A DNA stretch of 42,954 nucleotides from Nostoc favosum CHAB5714 (GTDB taxonomy: Bacteria; Cyanobacteriota; Cyanobacteriia; Cyanobacteriales; Nostocaceae): positions 1-42,954 of the forward strand of contig NZ_JAIVFQ010000059.1 of the NCBI RefSeq assembly GCF_020829495.1, read 5' to 3'. Below the pieces are notes generated by a model. The model was not told the origin of the DNA, did no database searches, and worked only from the letters and a program-made list of their open reading frames with translations. Numbering within the stretch: the stretch's first letter is position 1; every line of letters begins with the position of its first letter. The position numbers and the translations under genes were made by a program. Below, piece by piece: positions 16,786-25,869 of the stretch.

Positions 16786-18001
16786 AATTATGAGAAATTA
16801 TGCTTTAAAAAAACACTATATTTTTTTCATTGGTGAAGAGTTGCCGCAGCCAGAGGCTCACCTAGTGCAGTCTACAAATGCAGCTAACGGCGCTGCCAAC
16901 TTGGGATACTCAACAGTTTTGGTATATCCTGAAAAAGGAGCAAAAGCTATTAATCCAGCTAATTTAGCTCGTCCTTTTCAACCGAGACAAACACCAACAG
17001 AACTTATTAAATATTACAACCTTCATGACAAGTTAAAAGTTGCTCCCTTACCAATGCCTTGGCCGATTGACCATTTTCGGAGCAAATTTACTGACTCTAA
17101 TACCATTGCCAGCAAGTATTATTTACCATTTCACATACTTCCAACTACTAAAATTGTCCACAGTCGCAACTGGAATTTTATCAAAGCTGCCATCAAAAAT
17201 GGCATTCCGGCAATTTATGAACACCACCACCACGAAGATAAACCATTTGAGCCAGAAATTGTTACAAATCCGTTGTTACAAATTGCTGTCACAGTTGTAG
17301 ATACTATCCGCGAAAGCATGATTAAAAATGGGATGCCACCAGAAAAAGTGATTAAACTGCACAATGGTTTTAATCGCTTATTTATGGAGAGACAACCAGA
17401 AAAAGCAGCAGAATGGCGTCAAAAACTATTGCCAGACGAAAGCCAAAAATTGGTACTTTATGCGGGAGCGTTACAGCAATTTAAAGGTATTGATGTACTA
17501 ATTGATGTGGCTAACGAAATGCCTAATGTGCAATTTGTTTGTGCAGGTGGTAAGCCAACACAAGTTGAATATTATCAGCAATTGGTAAAAGAAAAACAAG
17601 TTTCTAATATTAAATTTTTGGGTTATATATTACATAATGATTTAGCATCTTTGCTACAAGCAGCCGATGTTTTAGCTCACCCTCATTGTTCGGGAAAAGC
17701 GGCAACTTTCACATCTCCCTTAAAGCTGTTTGACTACTTTGCTTCTGGGACTCCCATTGTAGCAACAGAAATTCCATCATTAGTTGAATTTCAAGATACT
17801 CAGTCGATTACTGCTTGGTGTGAGCCAGATAACCCCAGCAAATTTGCCGAATGTCTAAAGCGGGTTTTAGAAACTCATCCCAGAAAAATAGAAGGTTATA
17901 CAGATAGTATCAATTTTGTCAAGCAGTTTTCCTGGGAAAATCGAGCGGCAAAAATTCTTAGTTATGTTGATGAATCTCTGTTACCCCAACTTGTTGTATA
18001 A
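16778..18001 (+). CDS. Glycosyltransferase family 4 protein
   Basis: 407 residues with a GT-B fold. The donor half shows LYAGALQQFKGIDVLIDV (about 224-241), the linker LGYILHNDLASLLQAADVL, and TSPLKLFDYFASGTPIVATE (about 310-329), the GT4 signature region with the phosphate-binding loop. The N-terminal half has NAANGAANLGYSTVLVYP and the His-rich EHHHHED loop. ATG 16778 overlaps the end of hepA by eight bases and is preceded by TTTTGAGAA. An upstream in-frame TTG (16763) and a downstream ATG (16790) are alternatives. It probably acts with the exporter on the same glycan. Confidence 0.85.
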   Translation: MFKIMRNYALKKHYIFFIGEELPQPEAHLVQSTNAANGAANLGYSTVLVYPEKGAKAINPANLARPFQPRQTPTELIKYYNLHDKLKVAPLPMPWPIDHFRSKFTDSNTIASKYYLPFHILPTTKIVHSRNWNFIKAAIKNGIPAIYEHHHHEDKPFEPEIVTNPLLQIAVTVVDTIRESMIKNGMPPEKVIKLHNGFNRLFMERQPEKAAEWRQKLLPDESQKLVLYAGALQQFKGIDVLIDVANEMPNVQFVCAGGKPTQVEYYQQLVKEKQVSNIKFLGYILHNDLASLLQAADVLAHPHCSGKAATFTSPLKLFDYFASGTPIVATEIPSLVEFQDTQSITAWCEPDNPSKFAECLKRVLETHPRKIEGYTDSINFVKQFSWENRAAKILSYVDESLLPQLVV

Positions 18002-18053
18002 GGGAAAATGGGCAAAATAACTAATGACAAATAATAACTGATTAATAACTAAA

Positions 18054-19013
18054 ATGACTATGAAAACTGTAGGTATGATTAGCAGCTATCGAGGTTTAGA
18101 AACTAGAGCCGATTGGCTGTGGCAACAAACTCCGAATCAATTTGGAGTTTGGGGCAATATGCAAATGCAAGCACTGGCAGCCAAACCAGATTTTCTGCTG
18201 ATGTATCAATTTGATTTTCCCCAAGCATCGCCACAAAAATCCTGGTTAGATAGTTTTCGCAAACGGCAGCAAAAATCAGTAGTAAATATTGATTCTTTAC
18301 TGCGTGATGTGAGTAAAGAGCAAATTATTTATTTACTAAGAGAACCGCCTTTAGATGAAATTGTAGAAATAAATAATCATAATTATCAACAAGCCCAGCA
18401 GTATTGCGGCTATGTTTCTGGCCCTGATGATTTTGCTCCCACTCCCGACTATATGCCTGCTATTTGGTATCATTCAAATTCATTTCAAGATTTAAATGAA
18501 ATGCCACCTCCCCAAAAGGTTGCCTCATGTAGTTGGATTACATCAGGAATTAGCCGTACAGTTAATCATCGCCAACGTTTAAATTTTTTACAGTCCCTAC
18601 AATCTAGTGGTATGAAATTTGATTTGTATGGGCGTAACTTACCCCAATGGGCGAAAAAGTCGGGAGAACTGGGTAATAAGTGGTATGGCATGGCACCATA
18701 CTATTACAATCTGGCAATTGAAAATTATGTTGATAATAATTGGTATGTAAGTGAGAAACTTTGGGATAGTTTACTTGCCTGGTGTCTGCCAATATACTAT
18801 GGCGGCCCGGCTGCTAATAAATTATTGCCACCGGGTAGTTTTTTGCGGTTGCCCAGTTTAGATGAAAAAGGCATTGCCTACATTCAAGAAGTGACAGCTA
18901 CGCCTGATGCTTGGTATGAGGCTAAGGATGCGATCGCAGAAGCACGTCAAATCATCTTACACAAATTAAACCTGCTTAACTGGTTGTCAAACTTTGTTGA
19001 ACAACACTCATAA
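18054..19013 (+). CDS. GT10 (fucosyltransferase)-like protein
   Basis: 319 residues. The C-terminal part carries the best recognised motif: IENYVDNNWYVSEKLWDSLL then AWCLPIYYGGPAANKLLPPG, followed by SFLRL (about 235-280). This closely follows the alpha-1,3-fucosyltransferase (GT10) pattern E-N-x-YVTEKLWD and P-V-YYG. The N-terminal half is less conserved and ends with an RTVNHRQRLNFLQSL-type region. It may transfer fucose or a similar deoxysugar to the glycan, but donor specificity is inference. Start codons at 18054 and 18060 are both possible. It ends three bases before the next gene, so it is clearly in an operon. Confidence 0.75.
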   Translation: MTMKTVGMISSYRGLETRADWLWQQTPNQFGVWGNMQMQALAAKPDFLLMYQFDFPQASPQKSWLDSFRKRQQKSVVNIDSLLRDVSKEQIIYLLREPPLDEIVEINNHNYQQAQQYCGYVSGPDDFAPTPDYMPAIWYHSNSFQDLNEMPPPQKVASCSWITSGISRTVNHRQRLNFLQSLQSSGMKFDLYGRNLPQWAKKSGELGNKWYGMAPYYYNLAIENYVDNNWYVSEKLWDSLLAWCLPIYYGGPAANKLLPPGSFLRLPSLDEKGIAYIQEVTATPDAWYEAKDAIAEARQIILHKLNLLNWLSNFVEQHS

Positions 19014-19016
19014 ATT

Positions 19017-19994
19017 ATGAATGGTATTTGTACCCTTGGCAATGATTATGTTTTCGATCAACTGGTAGCTTTGCTCAACAGTATTGATGTTATCTTGGGG
19101 CCGGAAACTCCTGTTTGTATCTATCCTTTTGATGATCAGACACAGCGAATTGCTGACGAAATAGCTAAACGCCCTAATGTATTCCTTTACGATAATCAAG
19201 AATCAATCAACCGTTGGGATCAATTTATGCTAGAGGCCAGTCCTGCTAGTATGAACAAAAATAAATACAGAATTTATGGTGGTCATCGGCGATTTTGTGC
19301 GTTTGATGGGCCCTTTGAGCGGTTTGTTTATTTGGATGCTGATACTCTAGTGATGAATTCACTAGATTTGATTTTTCAGAAATTAGATGAATATAACTGT
19401 GTTGTCTACGATTTCCAGTTTAAACATCCAGATAAAGTTTATAACATTAGTTCAGTTAAACTACTACAAGTTTTTGATGAAAATCGGATCAGAACAGAAA
19501 TATTTTGTTCAGGATTTTACGCTTCTAAAAAAGGCTTGTTTGAACCAGATAAATTAAATAAGTTATTAGCTAATTTGAGAGCAGGGGAGAGAGAAATACT
19601 CTATCCAACAGGAGACCAACCAGTTCTAAACTATATGTTTATGAGGTCTGGCATACCAGTTTATAACTTTGCCCATAACTTACCCAATTATCAAACTACA
19701 GGTAATTCTGTTACTTCTGATCATTTTGAAGAAAAAGATAAAATTCTTTATGACAAAGGTAATCGCCTGACTTATCTCCATTACATTGGTATTCCTCCTA
19801 ATATCAATCAAGCAGTCTGTGCTGGAGAAAATATTGAGTTTCCCTATCGAGATTTATTTCTCTATTATCGTTACTTACACGAACCAGAAAAGCGTCCAGT
19901 TTTTAAGAATCCTTCCAAAAGTTATAATGACGCTCCAGTACCAAATTTACTTACAAGAGCTTTGCGAAAACTTAAGTTAATTAACCAAGGATAA
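19017..19994 (+). CDS. GT8-like glycosyltransferase, paralogue 1 of 3
   Basis: 325 residues, GT-A type. It starts directly with the nucleotide-binding strand GICTLGNDYVFDQLVALLNS, and the metal motif is D107-A-D109 in RFVYLDADTLVM. ILYPTGDQPVLNYM (about 195-208) resembles the catalytic loop, and LTYLHYIG with the late PYRDLFLYYRYLHEPEKRP is shared with the third paralogue. No membrane span is visible. The gene is packed between its neighbours with gaps of three bases on both sides, indicating one transcript. Sugar specificity is unknown. Confidence 0.8.
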   Translation: MNGICTLGNDYVFDQLVALLNSIDVILGPETPVCIYPFDDQTQRIADEIAKRPNVFLYDNQESINRWDQFMLEASPASMNKNKYRIYGGHRRFCAFDGPFERFVYLDADTLVMNSLDLIFQKLDEYNCVVYDFQFKHPDKVYNISSVKLLQVFDENRIRTEIFCSGFYASKKGLFEPDKLNKLLANLRAGEREILYPTGDQPVLNYMFMRSGIPVYNFAHNLPNYQTTGNSVTSDHFEEKDKILYDKGNRLTYLHYIGIPPNINQAVCAGENIEFPYRDLFLYYRYLHEPEKRPVFKNPSKSYNDAPVPNLLTRALRKLKLINQG

Positions 19995-19997
19995 TTT

Positions 19998-20888
19998 ATG
20001 ATTAGGGGCATTTATATTGTTGCCAATGACCGGGTTATCGATAATGCGATCGCTTTACTCAATAGCATTCGTTACTATGACCCAGAAGTTACCGTTTATC
20101 TCATACCTTTTAATGAAAATTATCATAAGGTAGCAGAACAGCTTGCTACTTTGCATAAAGTAAAAATTTTTCCAGATTTAGAACTTATTGATAAATTTAC
20201 CAAACGCATCGGTGAAATTTTTGATCGAGATTTCCTTGCCTTACCCAACAAAATGCGTAAACTGGTGGCGTGGTTTGGCCCTTTAGATGAGTTTATTTAT
20301 ATTGATACGGATATTGTTGTTTTTGAAAAAATTGCCGACAATTTAGACAAGCTTTCAGAAGTTGATTTCTTCTGTTGTGATTACCATCATGCCAATGACA
20401 AGCTGCGAAATATCTTTTCTACATTTGTGAAAGAGCAGCAAATTTTTTCAGATGCTCAACTTGAAGACGTTTTCAATAGCGGTTTTTGGGCTTCGAGAAA
20501 AGGAACTATTACCGAACAACAGATGGATGAAGCTTTGCGCGAATGTGCTGCACATCGCGAATATTTTGATTTTTCTGAAGGAGTTACAGACCAACCCATT
20601 TTAAATTATCTTGTTCTCAAACTAATTTCCAAGCGTGGTAATCTTGTCAAAATTCCTGGAGGAGGGCCTGGTAGTTGGGCAGGTTCGCAAAATTTCCAAC
20701 AGCAAGACTACGCCCTCTATGACCGAGGACAAAGACTAAAATATCTGCATTGGGCTGGTACACGGATGAAAACTGGTAGTCCCTATTGGCAATTGTGGGA
20801 ACACTATCGTTATCTCCATGAGGGTAAATTCGCCTTTATCCCCAAACTGACTCGCCGTTTATTTCCCTTTGTTTCTGCCCGTACTTAA
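19998..20888 (+). CDS. GT8-like glycosyltransferase, paralogue 2 of 3
   Basis: 296 residues, GT-A type, homologous to its two neighbours but the most divergent. It begins GIYIVANDRVIDNAIALLNS, has D103-T-D105 in FIYIDTDIVVF, and FSEGVTDQPILNYLVLKL in the catalytic region. It lacks the PYRDLFLYYRYL-like tail consensus but keeps WEHYRYLHEG at the end. The divergence suggests a different acceptor or donor from the flanking copies. It starts three bases after the previous gene and ends 16 bases before the next. Confidence 0.8.
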   Translation: MIRGIYIVANDRVIDNAIALLNSIRYYDPEVTVYLIPFNENYHKVAEQLATLHKVKIFPDLELIDKFTKRIGEIFDRDFLALPNKMRKLVAWFGPLDEFIYIDTDIVVFEKIADNLDKLSEVDFFCCDYHHANDKLRNIFSTFVKEQQIFSDAQLEDVFNSGFWASRKGTITEQQMDEALRECAAHREYFDFSEGVTDQPILNYLVLKLISKRGNLVKIPGGGPGSWAGSQNFQQQDYALYDRGQRLKYLHWAGTRMKTGSPYWQLWEHYRYLHEGKFAFIPKLTRRLFPFVSART

Positions 20889-20904
20889 TATTAGGAGTAT
20901 CCCA

Positions 20905-21942
20905 ATGATTGATGGCATTTACATCCTAGCCAATGATGTCGTCTATGACCAATTAGTTGCGTTGCTCAACAGTATAGAAGCTAATGCTGGTAGAAAAATT
21001 CCTGTTTGTATAATTCCATATAATGAGCAGTTAGACAAAGTAAAGGCAGAGATTGCATCTAGAGATAATGTCACCTTATTTGAAGATTCTGATTCCATAG
21101 CTTACTGGGATGACTTTGCTACTCAGATATGGAAAAATTATCCTAGAGCACAAAAAACTTGGCGAGGGTGGGGCTTTCCAGAACTCTATCGGCTACCAAT
21201 GCACCGCAAATTATGTGGTGTGGATGGCCCCTTTGATAGATTTATTTATTTTGATGCAGATACCTTGTTAATGGGGCCCGTAGATTATGTATATGAAAAA
21301 TTAGATGCCTATGATTGGGTAGTCAATGATTTTCAGTATAAATCTGATTTAAAGTTTGTTTTTGATGGTTCCTCAGAACAGATGCAGCAAGTTTTCAACT
21401 CAGATAACTTGCAATCTAAAGTATTTTGTGCTGGTTGGTTTGCCACTAAAAAGAATATTTTTTCCCCAGCTATAAGAGCCGACTTTATCGACAAATTAAT
21501 AGCGGGTGAAGCTGAAGTGATGTGTTGTTTAGGCCCTGACCAATCTTTATTTAACTATATGGTATTGAGAAGTGGAATTTCATATTATAATTTTGCTTTT
21601 CATGACTGCAAACAGTCAACTGGTAATCACTGGAGTTCTCAATTTGATGTAGTAGATAACATCCTTTATGACCAAGGACGGCGGCTGACATATCTGCACT
21701 ATATGAGTATAAATTCATCAAACTTTACTCAACTTTGCGCTGGTGAAGATGTTAATATTCCATATCGAGATGTGTTTTTGCATTATAGATATTTAAAATC
21801 ACCTGAAGAACGTCCTCAAAGCTTTACCCGCCCAAGCCAGCTAATGCTTCTGCAAAAGTCTACTAGGAGTTTTATTCAGCAAAGAGTCAATAATATTAAG
21901 CTAAATTACCGCAATTTAAAGGATAGAATTAATGGGTACTAA
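20905..21942 (+). CDS. GT8-like glycosyltransferase, paralogue 3 of 3
   Basis: 345 residues, GT-A type and closest to paralogue 1: GIYILANDVVYDQLVALLNS, D117-A-D119 in RFIYFDADTLLM, CLGPDQSLFNYM, LTYLHYMS and PYRDVFLHYRYLKSPEERP. A C-terminal basic tail of about 40 residues follows (SFIQQRVNNIKLNYRNLKD). I chose ATG 20905 because TTAGGAG lies eight to ten bases upstream and the product then begins at the same point as its paralogues; a longer frame from 20869 would overlap the previous gene. It is the last gene of the cluster on this strand. Confidence 0.82.
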   Translation: MIDGIYILANDVVYDQLVALLNSIEANAGRKIPVCIIPYNEQLDKVKAEIASRDNVTLFEDSDSIAYWDDFATQIWKNYPRAQKTWRGWGFPELYRLPMHRKLCGVDGPFDRFIYFDADTLLMGPVDYVYEKLDAYDWVVNDFQYKSDLKFVFDGSSEQMQQVFNSDNLQSKVFCAGWFATKKNIFSPAIRADFIDKLIAGEAEVMCCLGPDQSLFNYMVLRSGISYYNFAFHDCKQSTGNHWSSQFDVVDNILYDQGRRLTYLHYMSINSSNFTQLCAGEDVNIPYRDVFLHYRYLKSPEERPQSFTRPSQLMLLQKSTRSFIQQRVNNIKLNYRNLKDRINGY

Positions 21943-22019
21943 TAACATAGCAAAGATTCTTAAAACTTTCTACGAAGTTTGTCATATTGAACTTTTTAGT
22001 AAGCTCGAACAGATTATTT

Positions 22020-22913
22020 TTACAATATTCTATCGTAATAAAAATTAAAATTATTCAACGTCGCAAGTCTTAAACACAAAGAACGATAGTAATAGCCGAT
22101 AAATTTATTTAGTTTACGTGCCAGCTTTTGGGAAATTGAATTTTGGCGGTATTCAATGGCTTCATGCTGTTGAAAATATATTAGCGTTGTATCTGGATTT
22201 GCTTGTCCTTTTTTGATTTTCTGTCGTTCTACCCAATCTTTGAAATAGACAATACCATCCATAGCATCCCATCGAACTGGTAATCCAGCCTTAGCAGCAG
22301 CTAATCCTATTGCATAACCCTCAGCACCATAAAAACCATTTAACTCACAGTAAAGTGCAATGGTTTCCCAGTGCTTGAGAAATTCGATTTCCCGTCCATC
22401 TTGCCTTGTCACTACAAATAACATTTCCATCACAAACTGGATATTAGTATCTTCTAAATCCAGGTCTAGCTTTTGTGCTAGCTTGCTAAGAATGGTCAAA
22501 TCTCTAGTTCTATTTGCCTTGTAAGCATCATTTACAGAATTAATATATGCGTGATTATGTTTGACAATACTGGTACAACTTCTTGCTGTTATGCCAGGAA
22601 GCCATTTCATGTCTGGTTGTAACTTCTCTAATATTCTGATATCTGCATCGACAAATATGCAAGTATTAAACAGTGATATTGCTTTGGCAATTACAAACCT
22701 TTTATCGTGGTAACAACCAATGCTCTGTTGTTCATGTTTAAATGCTAAAACATTAGGATATTTTTTAAATTCTTGTGGTTTATCTGTTAAGACAATTAAG
22801 TATATTCCTGGCGAATGTTTTTCAATATCTTGAGCTAATAGGAAAGCATGAGAGCGATATCTTTTACCCAAAGCTAAACTACAAAAACAAACGTCTGGTT
22901 TTTCCTGTTGCAT
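22020..22913 (-). CDS. Putative glycosyltransferase (GT-A, nucleotide-diphospho-sugar)
   Basis: 297 residues. A DxD motif is at D89-A-D91 (CIFVDADIRIL), preceded by HDKRFVIAKAISLF, typical of GT-A enzymes. The start (DVCFCSLALGKRYRSHAFLL) and middle (MEMLFVVTRQDGREIEFLKHW) resemble uncharacterised cyanobacterial transferases near polysaccharide genes. It faces the cluster, ending 78 bases from the last GT8-like gene, and is transcribed separately. Function beyond sugar transfer is unknown. Confidence 0.7.
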   Translation of the reverse strand: MQQEKPDVCFCSLALGKRYRSHAFLLAQDIEKHSPGIYLIVLTDKPQEFKKYPNVLAFKHEQQSIGCYHDKRFVIAKAISLFNTCIFVDADIRILEKLQPDMKWLPGITARSCTSIVKHNHAYINSVNDAYKANRTRDLTILSKLAQKLDLDLEDTNIQFVMEMLFVVTRQDGREIEFLKHWETIALYCELNGFYGAEGYAIGLAAAKAGLPVRWDAMDGIVYFKDWVERQKIKKGQANPDTTLIYFQQHEAIEYRQNSISQKLARKLNKFIGYYYRSLCLRLATLNNFNFYYDRIL

Positions 22914-23346
22914 AAGGTTTTATTTTTAAATAAAGTTTGACTGACAACTGATATCAAAAATACGTTTAGAGACAGCAGAATTTACAGCTTGTTCCGATTT
23001 AAATCAAATACTATATTTACATATATAATGTGGATACTGACTACTGTAATAGTACTTATTTTTATCCAATTACTAAATTCCATTCAAGCCCTAACAGATG
23101 TGAAGACGTGATTAATTGCATCTCGACAAAGCCTTGACAAATCATCATCCTAACAATATAAATGCTCACCAGCGATGGTGAGCATTTAGGTTGATTTGTG
23201 TATTAGTGAATTGTCCTATATCTCAATACAGTTCAGTTAATAAGAACTTACAGCTATTTTCAGGTATTTAGACCATGATTAAGAAGGAGAGTCGGGAGTA
23301 GTGTAGTTCAATTACTTGAAAAGCGTTGTAACCATATTGTTTTAAA
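22914..23346. other. Intergenic region with one hairpin
   Basis: 433 bases between two minus-strand genes. The upstream part should hold the promoter of the gene at 22913. The only strong feature is the hairpin at 23160-23187. No gene remnant was found. Confidence 0.45.
23160..23187. terminator. Perfect 11-bp hairpin, possible terminator
   Basis: AAATGCTCACC and GGTGAGCATTT flank AGCGAT. It lies 160 bases after the end of the small membrane-protein gene on the minus strand. A T-run is lacking, so termination is plausible rather than certain. Confidence 0.55.
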
Positions 23347-23721
23347 TTATTGCATAGAATCTAAATCTAAAGATTGCATACCTTCGCGTTCTATAAAGGT
23401 CATCATACTTCCCAACTGCAACCAAACTAATAAACAAGTAAACAGACTAATTGGTAAACCGACTCCTAAAGCTAAAGAGGTGGGAAAACCAAATATTTCT
23501 AAGCCTGAAGACAGAAATAGACAAGTACCGCCAGTTATACCGATAAATGGCACCAGTAATTGTTTTAGTGAGGAACGCGGTTTAGTATCTTCTGTACGTT
23601 CGGTTGGCCATTTCTGCACAATTACTTTCAAAGTACCAGATAATGCCAAACCAGATGTTAATGCTGTCAGAAATCCAACAAGTAACAGAAAATAAGGCGG
23701 TTGCAGAGGAAAATAGTACAT
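23347..23721 (-). CDS. Small membrane protein, unknown function
   Basis: 124 residues with three predicted membrane helices at about 8-30 (YFLLLVGFLTALTSGLALSG), 52-72 (LLVPFIGITGGTCLFLSSGL) and 80-102 (ALGVGLPISLFTCLLVWLQL). A basic cytoplasmic loop (KWPTERTEDTKPRSSLK) separates the first two. The acidic tail reads EREGMQSLDLDSMQ. I do not recognise the family beyond cyanobacterial hypothetical proteins. It starts 33 bases after the AarF/UbiB kinase gene on the same strand, so the two are probably co-transcribed. Confidence 0.75.
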   Translation of the reverse strand: MYYFPLQPPYFLLLVGFLTALTSGLALSGTLKVIVQKWPTERTEDTKPRSSLKQLLVPFIGITGGTCLFLSSGLEIFGFPTSLALGVGLPISLFTCLLVWLQLGSMMTFIEREGMQSLDLDSMQ

Positions 23722-23754
23722 GAAAACTCCTGATTTATATTAAATAAAGATTTT

Positions 23755-25479
23755 TTACTTTTTGTTTGTTGACTGGTTCCCAGCAAAAGGCCCAAGGAAT
23801 GTAGCTTTTGGCAGGATAGCAGCTGCGCCTTCCCTGGATAAGTTTGTTAAAATGCCGATCGCTACATTTAATAAACGATCTGGTTTTATGTCATCTTTAA
23901 CCAGGTTCCACAGGCGTTGGACATCTTCGGTGTGGAGGCGGTCATCTTCGGTGAGAGCAAGCACCAGCTGCCGCCGCAAAAATTTGCCTTCTTCCGAAAT
24001 TAAATATTGGAACCCCATCTGGGCTGTGGGCAATACATCAAAGTTGTTATCAGTCCGAGCGATCGCAATTAAATTCTCTAATCGCTGCCACTGAAATTTA
24101 CCATCTTTGAATAAGACATTCAATAATCGTCGCCGTAATTCCGGCGATTCCCCTGTCAGCAACCGCCGTGCTATATAGGGATAACCCACTTCAACAATTT
24201 TGAAATTCGGGTTGAGGCTCAGGGCAATACCTTCTTGAGTCACCAAGGAACGAATAATCAAAGCAAACTTCGCCGGGACTCGGAAAGGATATTCATACAT
24301 CAGTTCCGAGAATTCATCGGTAATAGTTTTGAAGTTAAAATCCTTGACATTTTTGCCAATGGCGTTTCCCAACACCGCTTCTAATGCTGGCACAATTGGG
24401 CAAATATTCGTATCTGGAGTCAGAAATCCTAATTTTACAAAATCTTCGGCTAGGTCGGTGTAGTCTTTATTCACCAAATGCACTAGTGCATCCACCAGTG
24501 TTTCTTTGGTGGTTTCCTCCAACTGATCCATCATGCCGAAGTCAATATAAGCCATCCGACCATCGGGGACAGCAAACAAATTGCCGGGATGAGGGTCAGC
24601 ATGAAAGAAGCCGTGTTCTAAAAGCTGTTGCAATCCTGATGTAACGCCAATTTGGATAATCGCTTCTGGATCTAAACCTGCTTCTTGAATGCGTTTAGTA
24701 TCTGTCAACTTGAAGCCGTCAATCCATTCCAGGGTTAAAACGTGGGTATTAGTATAACGCCAGTAAATTCCTGGAACTTTAACTTGGGGGTCGTTGCGGA
24801 AGTTGCTAGCAAATTTTTCGGCGTTGCGACCTTCATTTATATAGTCGATTTCTTCAAATAACTTCGTGCCAAACTCATCCACGATTAAAGTTAGGTCGTG
24901 ACCGAGATTGAGAGGTAACCAGGGAGCTACCCAACTCGCCCCCCACCGCAATAAATAGAGGTCGCGGGTGAGAGTCGGGCGTAAGTTGGGGCGTTGCACC
25001 TTCACTGCGACTTCTTCGCCACTGATTAGACGACCACGATATACTTGACCCAAGCTAGCAGCAGCTACTGGGTTAGGTGACAGTTCGCTAAAACTTTCGT
25101 GAATGGAACGGTCTAGTTCAGTTTCGATAATTTTGTAAGCGATCGCATTATCGAAAGGTGGTAACTGATCTTGTAACTTGATCAGTTCTTCTAGAAAATC
25201 CTTACGTATTAGGTCAGGTCTAGTAGAGAGGGCCTGACCAACTTTGATAAAAGTCGGGCCGAGGCGGGTGAGCAGTTCTCGCAACTGGATTGCTCGTTTA
25301 CCCTTGTTCTGCTCAACTTTATCTTGCCATTCGTCCCACTTGAGACTGAGTATAAATCCCGCAAAAGAGAAGATAATTCTCAGGAGTCGCCCCCACGCTA
25401 GCCAGGGACGGTAACTATAGTAGCGAGCGATCGCCTCTGGATTATAGAGTTTTAGCAGAGCAGGTTGATACTGACCCAC
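23755..25479 (-). CDS. AarF/ABC1/UbiB family atypical kinase
   Basis: About 574 residues. The family hallmarks are the KxGQ motif (FIKVGQALSTRPDLI), the Ala-rich loop AAASLGQVYRG, the Lys strand VAVKVQRPN, the catalytic HADPHPGN and the metal motif IDFGMMD. ABC1/UbiB proteins bind ATP and support prenyl-lipid (quinone, tocopherol) metabolism, and plant homologues sit on plastoglobules. A C-terminal region after residue 400 is typical of the cyanobacterial subgroup. The frame extends to TTG 25539, which has no Shine-Dalgarno; I prefer GTG 25479 (VGQYQPALLKLYNPEAIARY), which has GAGG upstream, but the start is uncertain. Confidence 0.9.
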   Translation of the reverse strand: MGQYQPALLKLYNPEAIARYYSYRPWLAWGRLLRIIFSFAGFILSLKWDEWQDKVEQNKGKRAIQLRELLTRLGPTFIKVGQALSTRPDLIRKDFLEELIKLQDQLPPFDNAIAYKIIETELDRSIHESFSELSPNPVAAASLGQVYRGRLISGEEVAVKVQRPNLRPTLTRDLYLLRWGASWVAPWLPLNLGHDLTLIVDEFGTKLFEEIDYINEGRNAEKFASNFRNDPQVKVPGIYWRYTNTHVLTLEWIDGFKLTDTKRIQEAGLDPEAIIQIGVTSGLQQLLEHGFFHADPHPGNLFAVPDGRMAYIDFGMMDQLEETTKETLVDALVHLVNKDYTDLAEDFVKLGFLTPDTNICPIVPALEAVLGNAIGKNVKDFNFKTITDEFSELMYEYPFRVPAKFALIIRSLVTQEGIALSLNPNFKIVEVGYPYIARRLLTGESPELRRRLLNVLFKDGKFQWQRLENLIAIARTDNNFDVLPTAQMGFQYLISEEGKFLRRQLVLALTEDDRLHTEDVQRLWNLVKDDIKPDRLLNVAIGILTNLSREGAAAILPKATFLGPFAGNQSTNKK

Positions 25480-25539
25480 GCCTTTATTTGCCTCTTCAAC
25501 TGAAAAATTTACAATGATTGTTTTTCTCCTAACCCACAA

Positions 25540-25869
25540 GTTAGTTGCAAGTTCAGGATAGCGGTAGTCTTTTGTCTAAAACAACTAGAACTCTACCCTT
25601 TTGGGATACTGTTCGTGGTGATTTTAGCCTATGTTACTGCCTAAGATTTGTTTATCTTTTTCTTAATTATACTTTATAAAACTACAACTAATTATCCACA
25701 TTTCAGATGATTTTATCTTTTCTTAACTATTATTTATAAAAATATAAATATCTACCTGTGTCTGATTATGCAAATTTAAATAGACTGCAATAGTAAGTAA
25801 CTTTATTTACTAACATTTATATATAGTAGTAGTACTATTACTGTCTTGGATTTAATCTTCGTTACGATT
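25540..25869. other. AT-rich intergenic region upstream of the kinase gene
   Basis: AT-rich sequence with two TTATCTTTT/TCTTAACTAT-like repeats near 25649-25735. It should contain the promoter of the minus-strand kinase gene. No coding signal was found. Confidence 0.4.
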
